Assembly (NCBI RefSeq): GCF_900188105.1
Contig: NZ_FZNP01000022.1
Location: 54,690-118,689, forward strand
Reading direction: 5' to 3'
DNA from: Actinomadura mexicana
GTDB taxonomy: Bacteria > Actinomycetota > Actinomycetes > Streptosporangiales > Streptosporangiaceae
Length of the DNA: 64,000 bases
Part shown: positions 1-8,494 of the stretch, piece after piece
How positions within the stretch are numbered: the first letter of the stretch is position 1
Layout of the letters: each line of letters starts with the position of its first letter
Made by a program: the position numbers and the translations under genes
The notes under the pieces: model-generated
Databases searched by the model: none
What the model saw: the letters and a program-made list of their open reading frames with translations, nothing else
What the model was told of the DNA's origin: nothing

Positions 1-1449
1 GCCTCGGCGCTCCTGCTGGCGGAGACCGGCCGGGTTCGGTCGGACGACGACTTCGTCTTCTACAACCAGCCCGTGCACGGTTCGGGCGCGGTCAGGCACG
101 AGGGCAAGCAGCAGGGGCCGACCGTCCTTGACGTCCTGGCGGTCGACCTGAACCGGGTCGAGCCCGCCATCGACAAGATAGTCATCGCCGCATCCTCGGA
201 CGGTGGGACGTTCTCCAAGTTCCAGGGGCTCTACGTGCGCGTGGTGGACGCCGCGGCGGGGGCGGAGATCGCCCGCTTCGAAAGCCAGGGGGCCACAACC
301 GAGACGGCGTTCGTGTTCGGCGAGCTCTACCGCAGGCAGGGCGCGTGGAAGTTCCGTGCGATCGGCCAGGGCTACGACACCGGGCTCGCCGGGCTGGCCA
401 CCGACTTCGGCATCAGCGTCGACGACCCCGGCCAGGCGGCGCCTCCAGCGCCTCCGCAGCCGCCGCCCGCACCCCCGCAGCCGCAGGCCCCGCCCCCGCC
501 TCCCCAGGCGCCTCCCGCGCCGCAGGAGCAGTACGCGCCCCCTGGCGGCCAGTACATGCCTCCGCCGCCCCCTGGCGGGCAGTACGCGCCCCCGCCCCCG
601 CCGGTCGGCGGGCAGTACGCGCCTCCGCCAGGCCAGTACACCCCGCCCCCCGGTCAGTACCCGCCCCCGCCCGGGCAGTACGCGCCTCCGCCGCCCCCCG
701 GCCAGTACCAGCCGCCGGCGGACCCGTACGCCCCGCCTGCCGGCCAGCACCAGCCGCCGCCCGGGCAGTACGCCCCCCCGCCTCCTGCCGGTGCCGCGCC
801 GCCGCCGCAGCAGCAGGGCGGCAAGATCTCCCTGACGAAGAACGCGCCGTCGGTGTCGCTCACCAAGCACGGAGCGACGGGCGGCCACATGCGCGTCAAC
901 CTCAACTGGACGGCGCGCGAGGGCGCCGCCAAGGGACGGCTCGGCAAGCGCCGCCGCGGCGTCGACCTCGATCTGGACCTGTGCTGCCTGTGGGAGCTGA
1001 AGGACGGCCGGAAGGGCATCATCCACGCTCTCGGCGACATGGGCGCGCTGGACCGCGCGCCGTTCATCAAGCTCGACAAGGACGACCGCACCGGCGCGAT
1101 CGAGTCGGGGGAGAACCTCCACATCAACCTCGACCACACGGCGGACTTCAAGCGGATCCTGGTGTTCGCGGAGATCTACGAAGGCGCGGACGACTTCCGG
1201 GGCATGGACGCGATCGCCACGCTGTTCCCGGTGGGCGCGCCGCCGATCGAGATGCACATGAACGACTGCATGGACGCCTCCCGTGACGCGGTCCTGGCGC
1301 TCATCGAGAACGTGAACGGTGAGCTGGTCGTCCGCCGTGAGGGCCGGTACGTCATGCCGCCGCCCGGCCGTCCGCGCTGGGGCAAGATGTCGGTCGACGA
1401 GGCGTACGGCTGGAACCTGGAGTGGGTCGCCTCGCGCGGCAAGGACTGA
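1..1449 (+). CDS. TerD-family protein with proline-rich linker and second TerD-like domain (5' partial)
   Basis: The frame is open from base 1, so the true start lies outside the window; the first ATG/GTG-type start (73) falls inside the domain. Codons 1-135 read as the C-terminal two thirds of a TerD domain (DDDFVFYNQ, DKIVIAAS, TETAFVFGELYR, WKFRAIGQGY). A linker of about 130 residues follows, made of repeated Pro-rich GQYAPPP-like units. A second region (about 277-482) begins KISLTK and carries DLDLCCLWEL, typical of TerA/TerD-like folds. TerD proteins bind calcium and belong to tellurite/stress-resistance gene sets with no settled chemistry. The Pro/Gln/Tyr linker suggests a flexible two-headed scaffold. 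Family is confident, role is not. Confidence 0.88.
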   Translation, partial: ASALLLAETGRVRSDDDFVFYNQPVHGSGAVRHEGKQQGPTVLDVLAVDLNRVEPAIDKIVIAASSDGGTFSKFQGLYVRVVDAAAGAEIARFESQGATTETAFVFGELYRRQGAWKFRAIGQGYDTGLAGLATDFGISVDDPGQAAPPAPPQPPPAPPQPQAPPPPPQAPPAPQEQYAPPGGQYMPPPPPGGQYAPPPPPVGGQYAPPPGQYTPPPGQYPPPPGQYAPPPPPGQYQPPADPYAPPAGQHQPPPGQYAPPPPAGAAPPPQQQGGKISLTKNAPSVSLTKHGATGGHMRVNLNWTAREGAAKGRLGKRRRGVDLDLDLCCLWELKDGRKGIIHALGDMGALDRAPFIKLDKDDRTGAIESGENLHINLDHTADFKRILVFAEIYEGADDFRGMDAIATLFPVGAPPIEMHMNDCMDASRDAVLALIENVNGELVVRREGRYVMPPPGRPRWGKMSVDEAYGWNLEWVASRGKD

Positions 1450-1507
1450 GCGCCCCGCAAGCTGGTGGACGAGGCCGCCGTCCGGAGATGACGCGTGCGT
1501 GCGGGGC

Positions 1508-2140
1508 TCACGCGGCCTTCAGATGGTCGGCGAACTTCTTGTCCCGGGCCACCCTGACGAGCGCCGCGGTGAGCCGTGCCAGGTCCTTCTCCTGCACCTG
1601 CGAGGCGAGCTTCCCGGCGTCGCTGGGCAGGCCGAGCCGCTCGGCGCCCTTCTTCACCTGCCCGTCGACGTAGGGGCGGAGCCAGGGCCAGATGGCCTGC
1701 GCCTCGCGGCAGAAGATGTCCACTCCGGTAGGGCCGATACCGGGGAACTCCCGCAGCAGCTCCGCAGCCTTCTTGGGGTCGCGTCCGGCTTCGATGGCGA
1801 GCCGCCTCAGATCGCCCTTGTACCTGTCCTGGACGATCTCCGCCACGCCGCCCAGGCGGGACGCGGTGCTCTCGTCGTAGCGGACGTAGTGGCCCCTGCC
1901 GAGCGCGTCGACGCGTTCCTGCCAGGTGAGTCTGCCCATGCCGCGTGCCGTGCCGCCCCCTGCCTCGAACAGCTCGCGGGCCGCGGCGAGGGCGATGTCC
2001 GAGGAGATGCGGGCGCTCAGCAGGTCGGCCAGGACGAGCAGCTTGAACAGTGCGGCCGGCTGGTCCTTCAAAGTTATGCCGGCCTCCTCGGCGAACGTCC
2101 CGCCGGATTCCCGCAGCAGCTTCTTGACGACGGCATCCAT
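1508..2140 (-). CDS. HhH-type DNA repair endonuclease-like protein
   Basis: 210 aa, all-helical. A helix-hairpin-helix segment ELLREFPGIGPTGVDIFCREA lies around residues 125-145, the LPGIG-type loop used by HhH-GPD glycosylases to bind the DNA backbone. No FeS cysteine cluster is visible. Actinobacterial homologues are usually annotated simply as endonuclease. The ATG at 2140 is chosen because GGGAGG lies 8 bases upstream; an in-frame start 13 codons earlier lacks such a site. It lies downstream of rnhB on the same strand, so a small DNA-maintenance unit is possible. Substrate unknown. Confidence 0.75.
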   Translation of the reverse strand: MDAVVKKLLRESGGTFAEEAGITLKDQPAALFKLLVLADLLSARISSDIALAAARELFEAGGGTARGMGRLTWQERVDALGRGHYVRYDESTASRLGGVAEIVQDRYKGDLRRLAIEAGRDPKKAAELLREFPGIGPTGVDIFCREAQAIWPWLRPYVDGQVKKGAERLGLPSDAGKLASQVQEKDLARLTAALVRVARDKKFADHLKAA

Positions 2141-2210
2141 GGCATCCACCTCCCGTGTCCGCCGCTCTACCCGAGCCATCAGGGATGACTCATGCGCGGC
2201 TCACAGGGGG

Positions 2211-2990
2211 TCACAGCAAGCTGAGCTGCCCTTCACCGGCGAGTGGGTCCCGGTGCTTCTTCATGTGCCGCCAGCGTGGGAGGTCGTCCAGGTACGACCA
2301 AGACAGTCTGTGGTGCGGCGTAGGCCCGTGCTCCTCCAGAGCCTTCTGATGGACGGGTGAGGGGTATCCGGCACTGTCGGCGAACCCGTAGCCGGGGAAC
2401 GCGCCGTCCAGATCCGCCATGAGCCGGTCCCGATGGACCTTCGCCAGGACGGACGCGGCCGCGACGGTGACCGACCTCTGGTCGGCCTTGATCTCGCACC
2501 GGACGCGCCAGGGACGGCTGAGGAAATCGTGCTTGCCGTCGAGGATGACCACATCGGGCTGGACGGGCAGCGACTCCAACGCGCGGACGGCGGCGCGCCT
2601 CAGCGCGACGGTCATGCCCAGCTCGTCGATCTCTTCCGGACTGGACGCGCCCATGGCGTGCCCGGCCAGCCAGCCAGGGAGGATTTCCGCGAACGCCTCG
2701 CGATGCGCATGCGTGAGGAGCTTGGAGTCGGTCAGCGCGACCGTCTTCTTCCCGCGTCCAGGCAGTACCGGCGGCGGGCTCAGATCCGTCACCGCCGCGC
2801 ACACCACGACGGGGCCCGCCCATGCGCCGCGCCCGACCTCGTCCACTCCCGCGATCGCGACCGGGCGGCCGCTCCCGGACGGCGCGGCCCGCAGCTCCTC
2901 CTCGATCTCGTAGCCCGCCGCCCGCGTCACCTTCGCGGCGGCGGCGGGGGAGGGGACCAGCCCGGGGAGGGCGCCGGTGGAGTCGGTCAA
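2211..2990 (-). CDS. rnhB: ribonuclease HII
   Basis: 259 aa. RNase HII cleaves the RNA strand of RNA-DNA hybrids and nicks at single misincorporated ribonucleotides. The acidic metal-binding set is visible: D50 and E51 in AGVDEVGRGAWAGP, D151 in VILDGKH and D188 in AKVHRDR, with the DSKLL motif at about 88-92. The N-terminal ~45 residues are an extension before the catalytic fold. The start is TTG at 2990 with AGGAGA 7 bases upstream; no better ATG exists. It follows the response-regulator gene by 74 bases on the same strand. Confidence 0.95.
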   Translation of the reverse strand: MTDSTGALPGLVPSPAAAAKVTRAAGYEIEEELRAAPSGSGRPVAIAGVDEVGRGAWAGPVVVCAAVTDLSPPPVLPGRGKKTVALTDSKLLTHAHREAFAEILPGWLAGHAMGASSPEEIDELGMTVALRRAAVRALESLPVQPDVVILDGKHDFLSRPWRVRCEIKADQRSVTVAAASVLAKVHRDRLMADLDGAFPGYGFADSAGYPSPVHQKALEEHGPTPHHRLSWSYLDDLPRWRHMKKHRDPLAGEGQLSLL

Positions 2991-3064
2991 GGGGTCTCCT
3001 TAGAGCGCGAACGGCCTGCGCCACCGATCGTAGGGGCGCGCCGTCCCGCGCGCCCGCAGGCAGG

Positions 3065-3679
3065 TCACAGCCAGCCGTTGTGGCGTGCGGTTCCCACCGC
3101 CTCGATGCGGTTGCGCGCCCCCGTCTTGCCGATGGCGGCGGACAGGTAGTTGCGGACGGTGCTCTCCGACAGACGCAGGCGCCCGGCGATGTCGGCGACG
3201 GTCGATCCGTCGGCCGCGGCGCTCAGCACGTCCCGTTCCCGTCCGGTCAGCGGGTTCGGGCCCACCGACAGGGCGGCGGTGGCCAGCGCGCCGTCGACGA
3301 CCTGCTCCCCGGCCAGGATGCGGCGCAGGGCGGCGACCAGGCCCTCGATGGGGCCGTCCTTGACCAGGAACCCGCTGGCGCCCGCCTCCATGGCGCGGCG
3401 CAGGTATCCGGGGCGTCCGAACGTGGTGATGATCAGGATCTTGCATGCGGGCAGTTCCCGGCGCAGGTCGGCGGCCACGTCCAGGCCGCTGCGGCCGGGC
3501 ATCTCGATGTCGAGCACGGCGATGTCCGGTTCCGTCCGCAGTGCCTCGGGCAGGACCCGCGCGCCGTCGCCGACCTGGGCGACGACCTCGATGTCCTCCT
3601 CCAGGCCGAGCAGCAGCGCGAGCGCGCCGCGCATCATGCCCTGGTCCTCGGCGAGCAGAATTCTGATCACGGCACTCAT
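3065..3679 (-). CDS. NarL/DesR-like response regulator
   Basis: 204 aa. An N-terminal receiver domain has phospho-acceptor D57 (AVLDIEMPG) and acidic pocket ED at 11-12. A C-terminal LuxR-type helix-turn-helix follows (LTGRERDVLSAAADG, then STVRNYLSAA). ATG at 3679 overlaps the kinase stop as ATGA, so the two are translationally coupled. The STVRNYLSAAIGK helix and overall sequence closely resemble the regulator at 40889-41494, and both systems have a GACATTCGTC inverted repeat upstream, which I take as the probable binding site. The best-known relative is DesR of the membrane-fluidity system; the signal here is unknown. Confidence 0.93.
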   Translation of the reverse strand: MSAVIRILLAEDQGMMRGALALLLGLEEDIEVVAQVGDGARVLPEALRTEPDIAVLDIEMPGRSGLDVAADLRRELPACKILIITTFGRPGYLRRAMEAGASGFLVKDGPIEGLVAALRRILAGEQVVDGALATAALSVGPNPLTGRERDVLSAAADGSTVADIAGRLRLSESTVRNYLSAAIGKTGARNRIEAVGTARHNGWL

Positions 3680-4869
3680 CGTCCACCGGCGTCCGCGGTC
3701 GCCGTGACGGGGACGGTGACGGTGAGCAGGAAGCCGCCGTCGGGAGCGGGGCCCGCCTGGACGGTGCCGGCGACCACCTCCATCCGCTCGGTGAGACCGC
3801 GCAGGCCGTGGCCCCCGGATCCGCCCTGCCCGCTCCTCCCGGCCCCGTCGTCCTTCACCTCCAGGACGGCACTGTCCCCGCCGTTGCGGACGGTGATCTC
3901 GCACCGTCCGGCGCCGCTGTGCCGGATGACGTTCGTGACCCCTTCACGCACGGCCCAGCCGAGCAGGGCGTCCGGCCGGGGCGCCAGTGGCGGCCCCGTG
4001 CGCCGGACGGAGACGTCCACGCCGCAGTCGGCCAGCGCCGTCCTGGCGGCGTCCAGCTCGTCGGCCAGCCCGCGGCCGCGGTAGCCGCTGACCGCCTGGC
4101 GGACCTCCTCCAGGGCCTTGCGCCCGACGGTCTCGATGTCGGCGGCCTGCTCGGCGGCAACCGCGGGGTCGCGTTCGGCGACGCGCCGGACGGCCTGCGC
4201 CTTGACCACCATCAGCGACAGCGTGTGGCCGAGCAGGTCGTGCAGGTCGCGGGAGAACCGGAGCCGCTCGCGTGCCACGGCGGCCTCGGCGAGTTCCTCC
4301 CGGGCGTCGCGCAGCAGCCCGATCGCGGTGAACAGCCGCAGGATGACCGCGGTCACGACCCCCGCCGTCACGGTCCCGTACCAGTTGGCGGCGAGGGCGC
4401 CGCCGTCCTCGCCGCCCAGCAGGCCCGCCAGGACGCTCAGCGACGAGACGCCGCCGACGCCGGCGAACAGGGGCACCTCCGGACGGCCCGACCTGCTGGG
4501 GAGATGCCCCACGACGACGCCGGCGGCGAGGCCGAGGAGGGGGAACAGCGTGTACCACCGCCCCTGGAAGGCAAGTGCGGCAGCGAACGTGACTCCCGCC
4601 TGGGCGACCAGCAGAAAGATCGGCAGCCGTATCGGGTGGCGCCCGTCGAACGCGGTGCGGACGACGGCGAGATGCAGGAGGGCGAAGGCGGCCAGTACCG
4701 GAATCGCGAGCCACAGCGGATGGGCCCGGCCCTTGACCATGTCCCAGACCGGAAACACAAGGATGACGAGCCAGAACACGAACGCCTGGCCACCTGGACC
4801 ATTACGGTCCAACAGCTTCAAGTCCAAGGCTGGGACACGCCGAATCGGGGTGCCTCTCCAGGGGATCAC
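3676..4869 (-). CDS. DesK-like sensor histidine kinase
   Basis: 397 aa. Residues about 28-185 carry several hydrophobic membrane segments. A HisKA_3 dimerisation domain follows with phospho-acceptor H210 in SRDLHDLLGHTLS, then a HATPase domain with an N box (REGVTNVIRHS) and a G box (GHGLRGLTER). GTG at 4869 is preceded by GAGGAGAA at 6-base spacing and gives a protein starting at the first membrane region; in-frame starts further upstream lack support. It overlaps the response regulator by 4 bases. A perfect inverted repeat at 4949-4962 lies about 80 bases upstream. The sensed signal is not evident. Confidence 0.92.
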   Translation of the reverse strand: MIPWRGTPIRRVPALDLKLLDRNGPGGQAFVFWLVILVFPVWDMVKGRAHPLWLAIPVLAAFALLHLAVVRTAFDGRHPIRLPIFLLVAQAGVTFAAALAFQGRWYTLFPLLGLAAGVVVGHLPSRSGRPEVPLFAGVGGVSSLSVLAGLLGGEDGGALAANWYGTVTAGVVTAVILRLFTAIGLLRDAREELAEAAVARERLRFSRDLHDLLGHTLSLMVVKAQAVRRVAERDPAVAAEQAADIETVGRKALEEVRQAVSGYRGRGLADELDAARTALADCGVDVSVRRTGPPLAPRPDALLGWAVREGVTNVIRHSGAGRCEITVRNGGDSAVLEVKDDGAGRSGQGGSGGHGLRGLTERMEVVAGTVQAGPAPDGGFLLTVTVPVTATADAGGR

Positions 4870-4948
4870 GTGACGTTCTCCTCGTTCACGGGGCCACGGT
4901 ACGCGGACCGCCCATGCCGGGAGCAGAGCTGAACATCTACTTCTGGAC

Positions 4949-4962
4949 AGGACGAATGTCCT
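4949..4962. promoter_or_regulatory. inverted repeat AGGAC-GAAT-GTCCT, candidate DesR-like operator
   Basis: A perfect 5-bp inverted repeat around GAAT in the 204-bp divergent gap between the kinase gene (start 4869) and the AAA gene (start 5074). Its core GACGAATGTC is the reverse complement of GACATTCGTC, which also occurs before the ABC-kinase-regulator operon at 38988-38997. Both lie 75-82 bases from the first gene of a DesK/DesR-like system. Function is inferred from that recurrence. Confidence 0.5.
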
Positions 4963-5073
4963 GCTCTCAGGTGCGGCCTGGGCTCTGCTCCGCACCAGGC
5001 AGGCTCGATGTGAGTCAACGAACCGGGCGCGGGTAGTCCCGTTCCGGGCGGTCCTGCGCTTTACTCGCTCTTG

Positions 5074-7635
5074 ATGGCTTTGTTCGGCAGGTCTCGCTCC
5101 CGCCCGGCGAAGAACGCCGCGGCGCGGGATCTTTTCGAGCGCCTGAGATGGCGCTACTTCCAGGTCACTCCCGGGCTGAGGTTCCTGGGGGCGGTGCTGC
5201 TCGTCGCGCTCGTGCTGGTGGCGACGGTCCTCCTGGACGGGCCGATTCTCGGCGCGGCCGCGTTCACGGTGATTCTGCTTGTCGTCGTCCACCTGACACT
5301 GCGCTCGCCCACGGGCATGGCCGTAGTAGCGGTCATCCTGGCCTGGCTGGCCCTATCGGTGCCTCTCGGCAGGCTCTACCCGGGCGAGGGGAGTCCGCCC
5401 TATCTGAACCCGTCGCTGCTTCTCGCCCTGCTCGCCGTGCCCGTCGCATTCCTCGCCTTCCGTCTGCGTGGATACGCACCGTGGCGCACGACGCTCCTGG
5501 GGCTGGCCGCCGCGGGTGTGGCGACGGCCGCGTGCGCCCACCCGCTGCCAGAGGCCAGCGTTACGCCGGGCTGGCTGGCGGCACTGGCGGTCCTCGCTTA
5601 CCGGTGGGACCGCGCAAGGCGAGCCGTTCCGGCGGAGGCCTACGAAACGGGTTGGGTGCAGGAGCAGGCGAGCCCTAAGGGGGACGCCATGGCAGGGCCG
5701 CGTAAGAGCTCCTCCGGGCCGGAAAAGCGTGACCGGACGGACAGGCCGAGCAGGCCCGACCGGCGCGGTTCCGGAGAGGACGGGGCCGCCGGCACCGCCG
5801 CGCAGGCGGTGCACGACCAGCGCGCCGCAGCGCAGGCCGCCGATTCCGGCGCCGCCCCCGAGCGCCAGGCGCCGCCCGAGCGCCGTACGGAGTCGCCGGA
5901 CATCTCCGTGGCGGACGCGCTCGCGGAACTGGAGAACATGATCGGGCTGGAACCGGTCAAGCGGCAGGTCCGCTCCATCGCCGCGTCCATCGAGGCCGCG
6001 CACATGCGCGCCGCCGCCGGGGTGCCCACCGAGAAGCCCATGCGGCACTTCGTGTTCGTCGGGCCGTCCGGCACGGGCAAGACCACCGTCGCCCGCGTGC
6101 TGGCCAAGATCTTCTACGCGTTCGGGCTGCTGCCCGAACCCGCCCTGGTCGAGGCCCACCGCGCGGATCTCGTCGGTGAGTTCCTGGGGGCGACGGCCAT
6201 CAAGACCAACCGCCTCGTCGACTCGGCCCTGGGCGGGGTCCTGTTCATCGACGAGGCGTACAGCCTGGTCAACTCAGCGGAAGGGCAGCCCGACCGGTTC
6301 GGCGACGAGGCCGTCCAGACGTTGCTCAAGCGAGCCGAGGACGACCGAGACAACCTGGTCATCATCCTTGCGGGGTACGAGACCCAGATGGCGGAGTTCC
6401 TCGACTCCAACCCTGGGCTGGCCTCCCGGTTCGGCACGCGTGTGCTCTTCCCGTCGTACCGGCCCTCGGAGCTGCTGCAGATCGCCGACTACCACACCGC
6501 CCTGCGCGAGGACCGGCTCGACGTGGAGGCCCGCAGGCGGCTCGCCGCCCGCTTCGAAGAGGTCGAACGGCGCGGCATCATCGACGACCTGGGCAACGGC
6601 CGGTTCGTCAGGTCGCTGGCCGAGGCGGCGGCGCGCGCGCGGGACGTGCGCGTGGTCGAAGCCGTCTCGTCGTCGGGCGCACCGGCCAGACCCACCGCCG
6701 AAGACCTGGTCACCGTACGCGCCGAGGACGTGGAGACCGCCTTCGCCGAGGTCACCGAGCGGTTCCGCGGCTACGCCGAGACCCCGACCCTGGACGAGGC
6801 GCTCGGCTCCCTCGACGCGATGATCGGGTTGGAGCCGGTGAAGCGGCAGGTCCGCGAGATCGCCGCCCAGTTGCAGGTGGCCCGGATGCGGCAGGAGCAG
6901 GGACTGGTCACCCGCCCCCCGACCCGCCACTTCGTGTTCACGGGGCCGCCGGGCACCGGCAAGACCACCGTCGCGCGGGTCCTCGGCCGCATCTTCGCCG
7001 CGTTCGGGCTGCTCGCCCGCCCGGAGGTGGTCGAGGCCCAGCGCGCCGACCTCGTCGGCGAGCACCTCGGCGCGACGGCGCTGAAGACGAACAAGGCCGT
7101 CGACTCCGCCCTCGGGGGCGTCCTGTTCGTCGACGAGGCGTACGCGCTGAGCAACTCCGGCTACTCGGGCGGCGACGCGTTCGGGGCGGAGGCGGTGCAG
7201 ACGCTGCTCAAGCGGGCCGAGGACGACCGCGACCGCCTCGTCGTCATCCTGGCCGGATACGACGCCGACATGACCCGGTTCCTGGCCTCCAACCCTGGGC
7301 TCGCCTCCCGGTTCGACGTGCGCGTGGACTTCCCGTCCTACGGGCCGGACGAACTGCTCCGCATCGCCCAGCTCATGGCCGAGCAAGGCGGCGACCAGTG
7401 GGAGGAGCGCGCCCTGGACGACCTGGCCCTCGTGTTCCAGCGCGCATGCGGAACGGGCCGGATCGACGAGCTGGGCAACGGCCGCTTCGCCCGCTCCATG
7501 TACGAGAAGGCGTGCGCGTGCCGGGCGCTTCGAGCGGCACGGCTCGGATCCGCGGCGACCGCCGCCGACCTGACGCTCCTCACCACCGACGACGTCCGGG
7601 ACGCCTTCGCCGAACTGTCCCACCGCCTCGCCTGA
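5074..7635 (+). CDS. membrane-anchored tandem CbxX/CfxQ-type AAA+ ATPase
   Basis: 853 aa. Residues about 35-180 hold five hydrophobic segments, followed by a charged, disordered linker (about 200-275). Two AAA+ modules of the CbxX/CfxQ class follow, each starting LxxMIGLEPVKRQVR. Walker A GPSGTGKTT lies near 331 and GPPGTGKTT near 628; Walker B LFIDEAY near 391 and LFVDEAY near 684. Both modules keep the GNGRFxRS motif, so both look active. CbxX-type ATPases remodel protein complexes; the type VII secretion ATPase EccA is a relative, but no ESX genes are visible here. ATG 5074 follows a TTG at 5071 with no clear ribosome site. An internal ATG at 5689 has AAGGGGG upstream and would give a soluble form. 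Confidence 0.85.
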   Translation: MALFGRSRSRPAKNAAARDLFERLRWRYFQVTPGLRFLGAVLLVALVLVATVLLDGPILGAAAFTVILLVVVHLTLRSPTGMAVVAVILAWLALSVPLGRLYPGEGSPPYLNPSLLLALLAVPVAFLAFRLRGYAPWRTTLLGLAAAGVATAACAHPLPEASVTPGWLAALAVLAYRWDRARRAVPAEAYETGWVQEQASPKGDAMAGPRKSSSGPEKRDRTDRPSRPDRRGSGEDGAAGTAAQAVHDQRAAAQAADSGAAPERQAPPERRTESPDISVADALAELENMIGLEPVKRQVRSIAASIEAAHMRAAAGVPTEKPMRHFVFVGPSGTGKTTVARVLAKIFYAFGLLPEPALVEAHRADLVGEFLGATAIKTNRLVDSALGGVLFIDEAYSLVNSAEGQPDRFGDEAVQTLLKRAEDDRDNLVIILAGYETQMAEFLDSNPGLASRFGTRVLFPSYRPSELLQIADYHTALREDRLDVEARRRLAARFEEVERRGIIDDLGNGRFVRSLAEAAARARDVRVVEAVSSSGAPARPTAEDLVTVRAEDVETAFAEVTERFRGYAETPTLDEALGSLDAMIGLEPVKRQVREIAAQLQVARMRQEQGLVTRPPTRHFVFTGPPGTGKTTVARVLGRIFAAFGLLARPEVVEAQRADLVGEHLGATALKTNKAVDSALGGVLFVDEAYALSNSGYSGGDAFGAEAVQTLLKRAEDDRDRLVVILAGYDADMTRFLASNPGLASRFDVRVDFPSYGPDELLRIAQLMAEQGGDQWEERALDDLALVFQRACGTGRIDELGNGRFARSMYEKACACRALRAARLGSAATAADLTLLTTDDVRDAFAELSHRLA

Positions 7636-7781
7636 CCCGCGCTCCGGGACATCCCCGCCGCGCCTCTCCAGGAAGAGCTGAACCGTCTGGCCCCGTTGCT
7701 GGGCTGACCCGCGTCCCGTCTGGAGCGAGACGACCGAACCCCGATGGTTTCCGGTGGGGGCGGTCGTCTAGGGTGCCCAGC

Positions 7782-8477
7782 GTGGACGAGCGGGATGAGC
7801 CGACCGAGTATCGGCAGACGCCGTACAAGGCGCCTGACGGCGCCACCGAAGTCCTTCTCATCAGGCACGGCGCTTCCGCGCCGGCGCGCCCCGACCGGCC
7901 GTTCCCGCTCGTGGACGGCCACGGCGACCCCGCGCTCGCGCCCGAAGGACGGGAGCAGGCCGAGCGGGTCGGTGAGCGGCTCGCCGGCGAGCGACTGGAC
8001 GCCGTCTACGTGACGCCTCTGCGCCGAACCTCCGAAACGGCCGCACCGCTGGCCCGCCGCCTCGGGCTGGAGCCGCGGGTCGAGCGGGACCTGCGGGAGG
8101 TCCATCTCGGCGAGTGGGAGGGCGGCCTCTTCCGCAGGATGGTCGCCGAGAACGATCCGGTGGCGCAGCGGATGTTCGCCGAGGAACGTTGGGACGTCAT
8201 CCCGGGGGCGGAGAAGAACGAGGCGTTCGCCGCGCGCGTCGAGGAGGGTCTCGTCCGGCTCGCGGCGGCCCACGCGGGCGGCCGGATCGCGGTCTTCACC
8301 CACGGCGGGGTGATCGCCCAGGCCCTCGCGGCCGCCACCGGCGCCAGGCCGTTCGCGTTCCTCGGCGCGGACAACGGCTCGGTCTCACGGCTGGTCAGGC
8401 TCGGCGGCCTGTCGTCGCTCCGCGGCTTCAACGACGTCTCCCACCTGGACCGGTCCTTCCCCGCACCGCCGACCTGA
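7782..8477 (+). CDS. histidine phosphatase family protein (phosphoglycerate-mutase-like)
   Basis: 231 aa. The catalytic RHG motif is visible in VLLIRHGAS, with ALAPEGREQAERVG and TPLRRTSETA following, the second catalytic His in IAVFTHGGV, and a conserved GEWEGG. These are the branch-1 histidine phosphatase signatures (phosphohistidine intermediate). The substrate cannot be read from sequence; members range from phosphoglycerate mutase to sugar and nucleotide phosphatases. GTG 7782 is preceded by TAGGGT and 7 bases, consistent with a leaderless transcript; GTG 7773 is an alternative. It converges on pxpC with 17 bases between the stops. Confidence 0.88.
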   Translation: MDERDEPTEYRQTPYKAPDGATEVLLIRHGASAPARPDRPFPLVDGHGDPALAPEGREQAERVGERLAGERLDAVYVTPLRRTSETAAPLARRLGLEPRVERDLREVHLGEWEGGLFRRMVAENDPVAQRMFAEERWDVIPGAEKNEAFAARVEEGLVRLAAAHAGGRIAVFTHGGVIAQALAAATGARPFAFLGADNGSVSRLVRLGGLSSLRGFNDVSHLDRSFPAPPT

Positions 8478-8494
8478 ACGACCCGGACGCTGGG

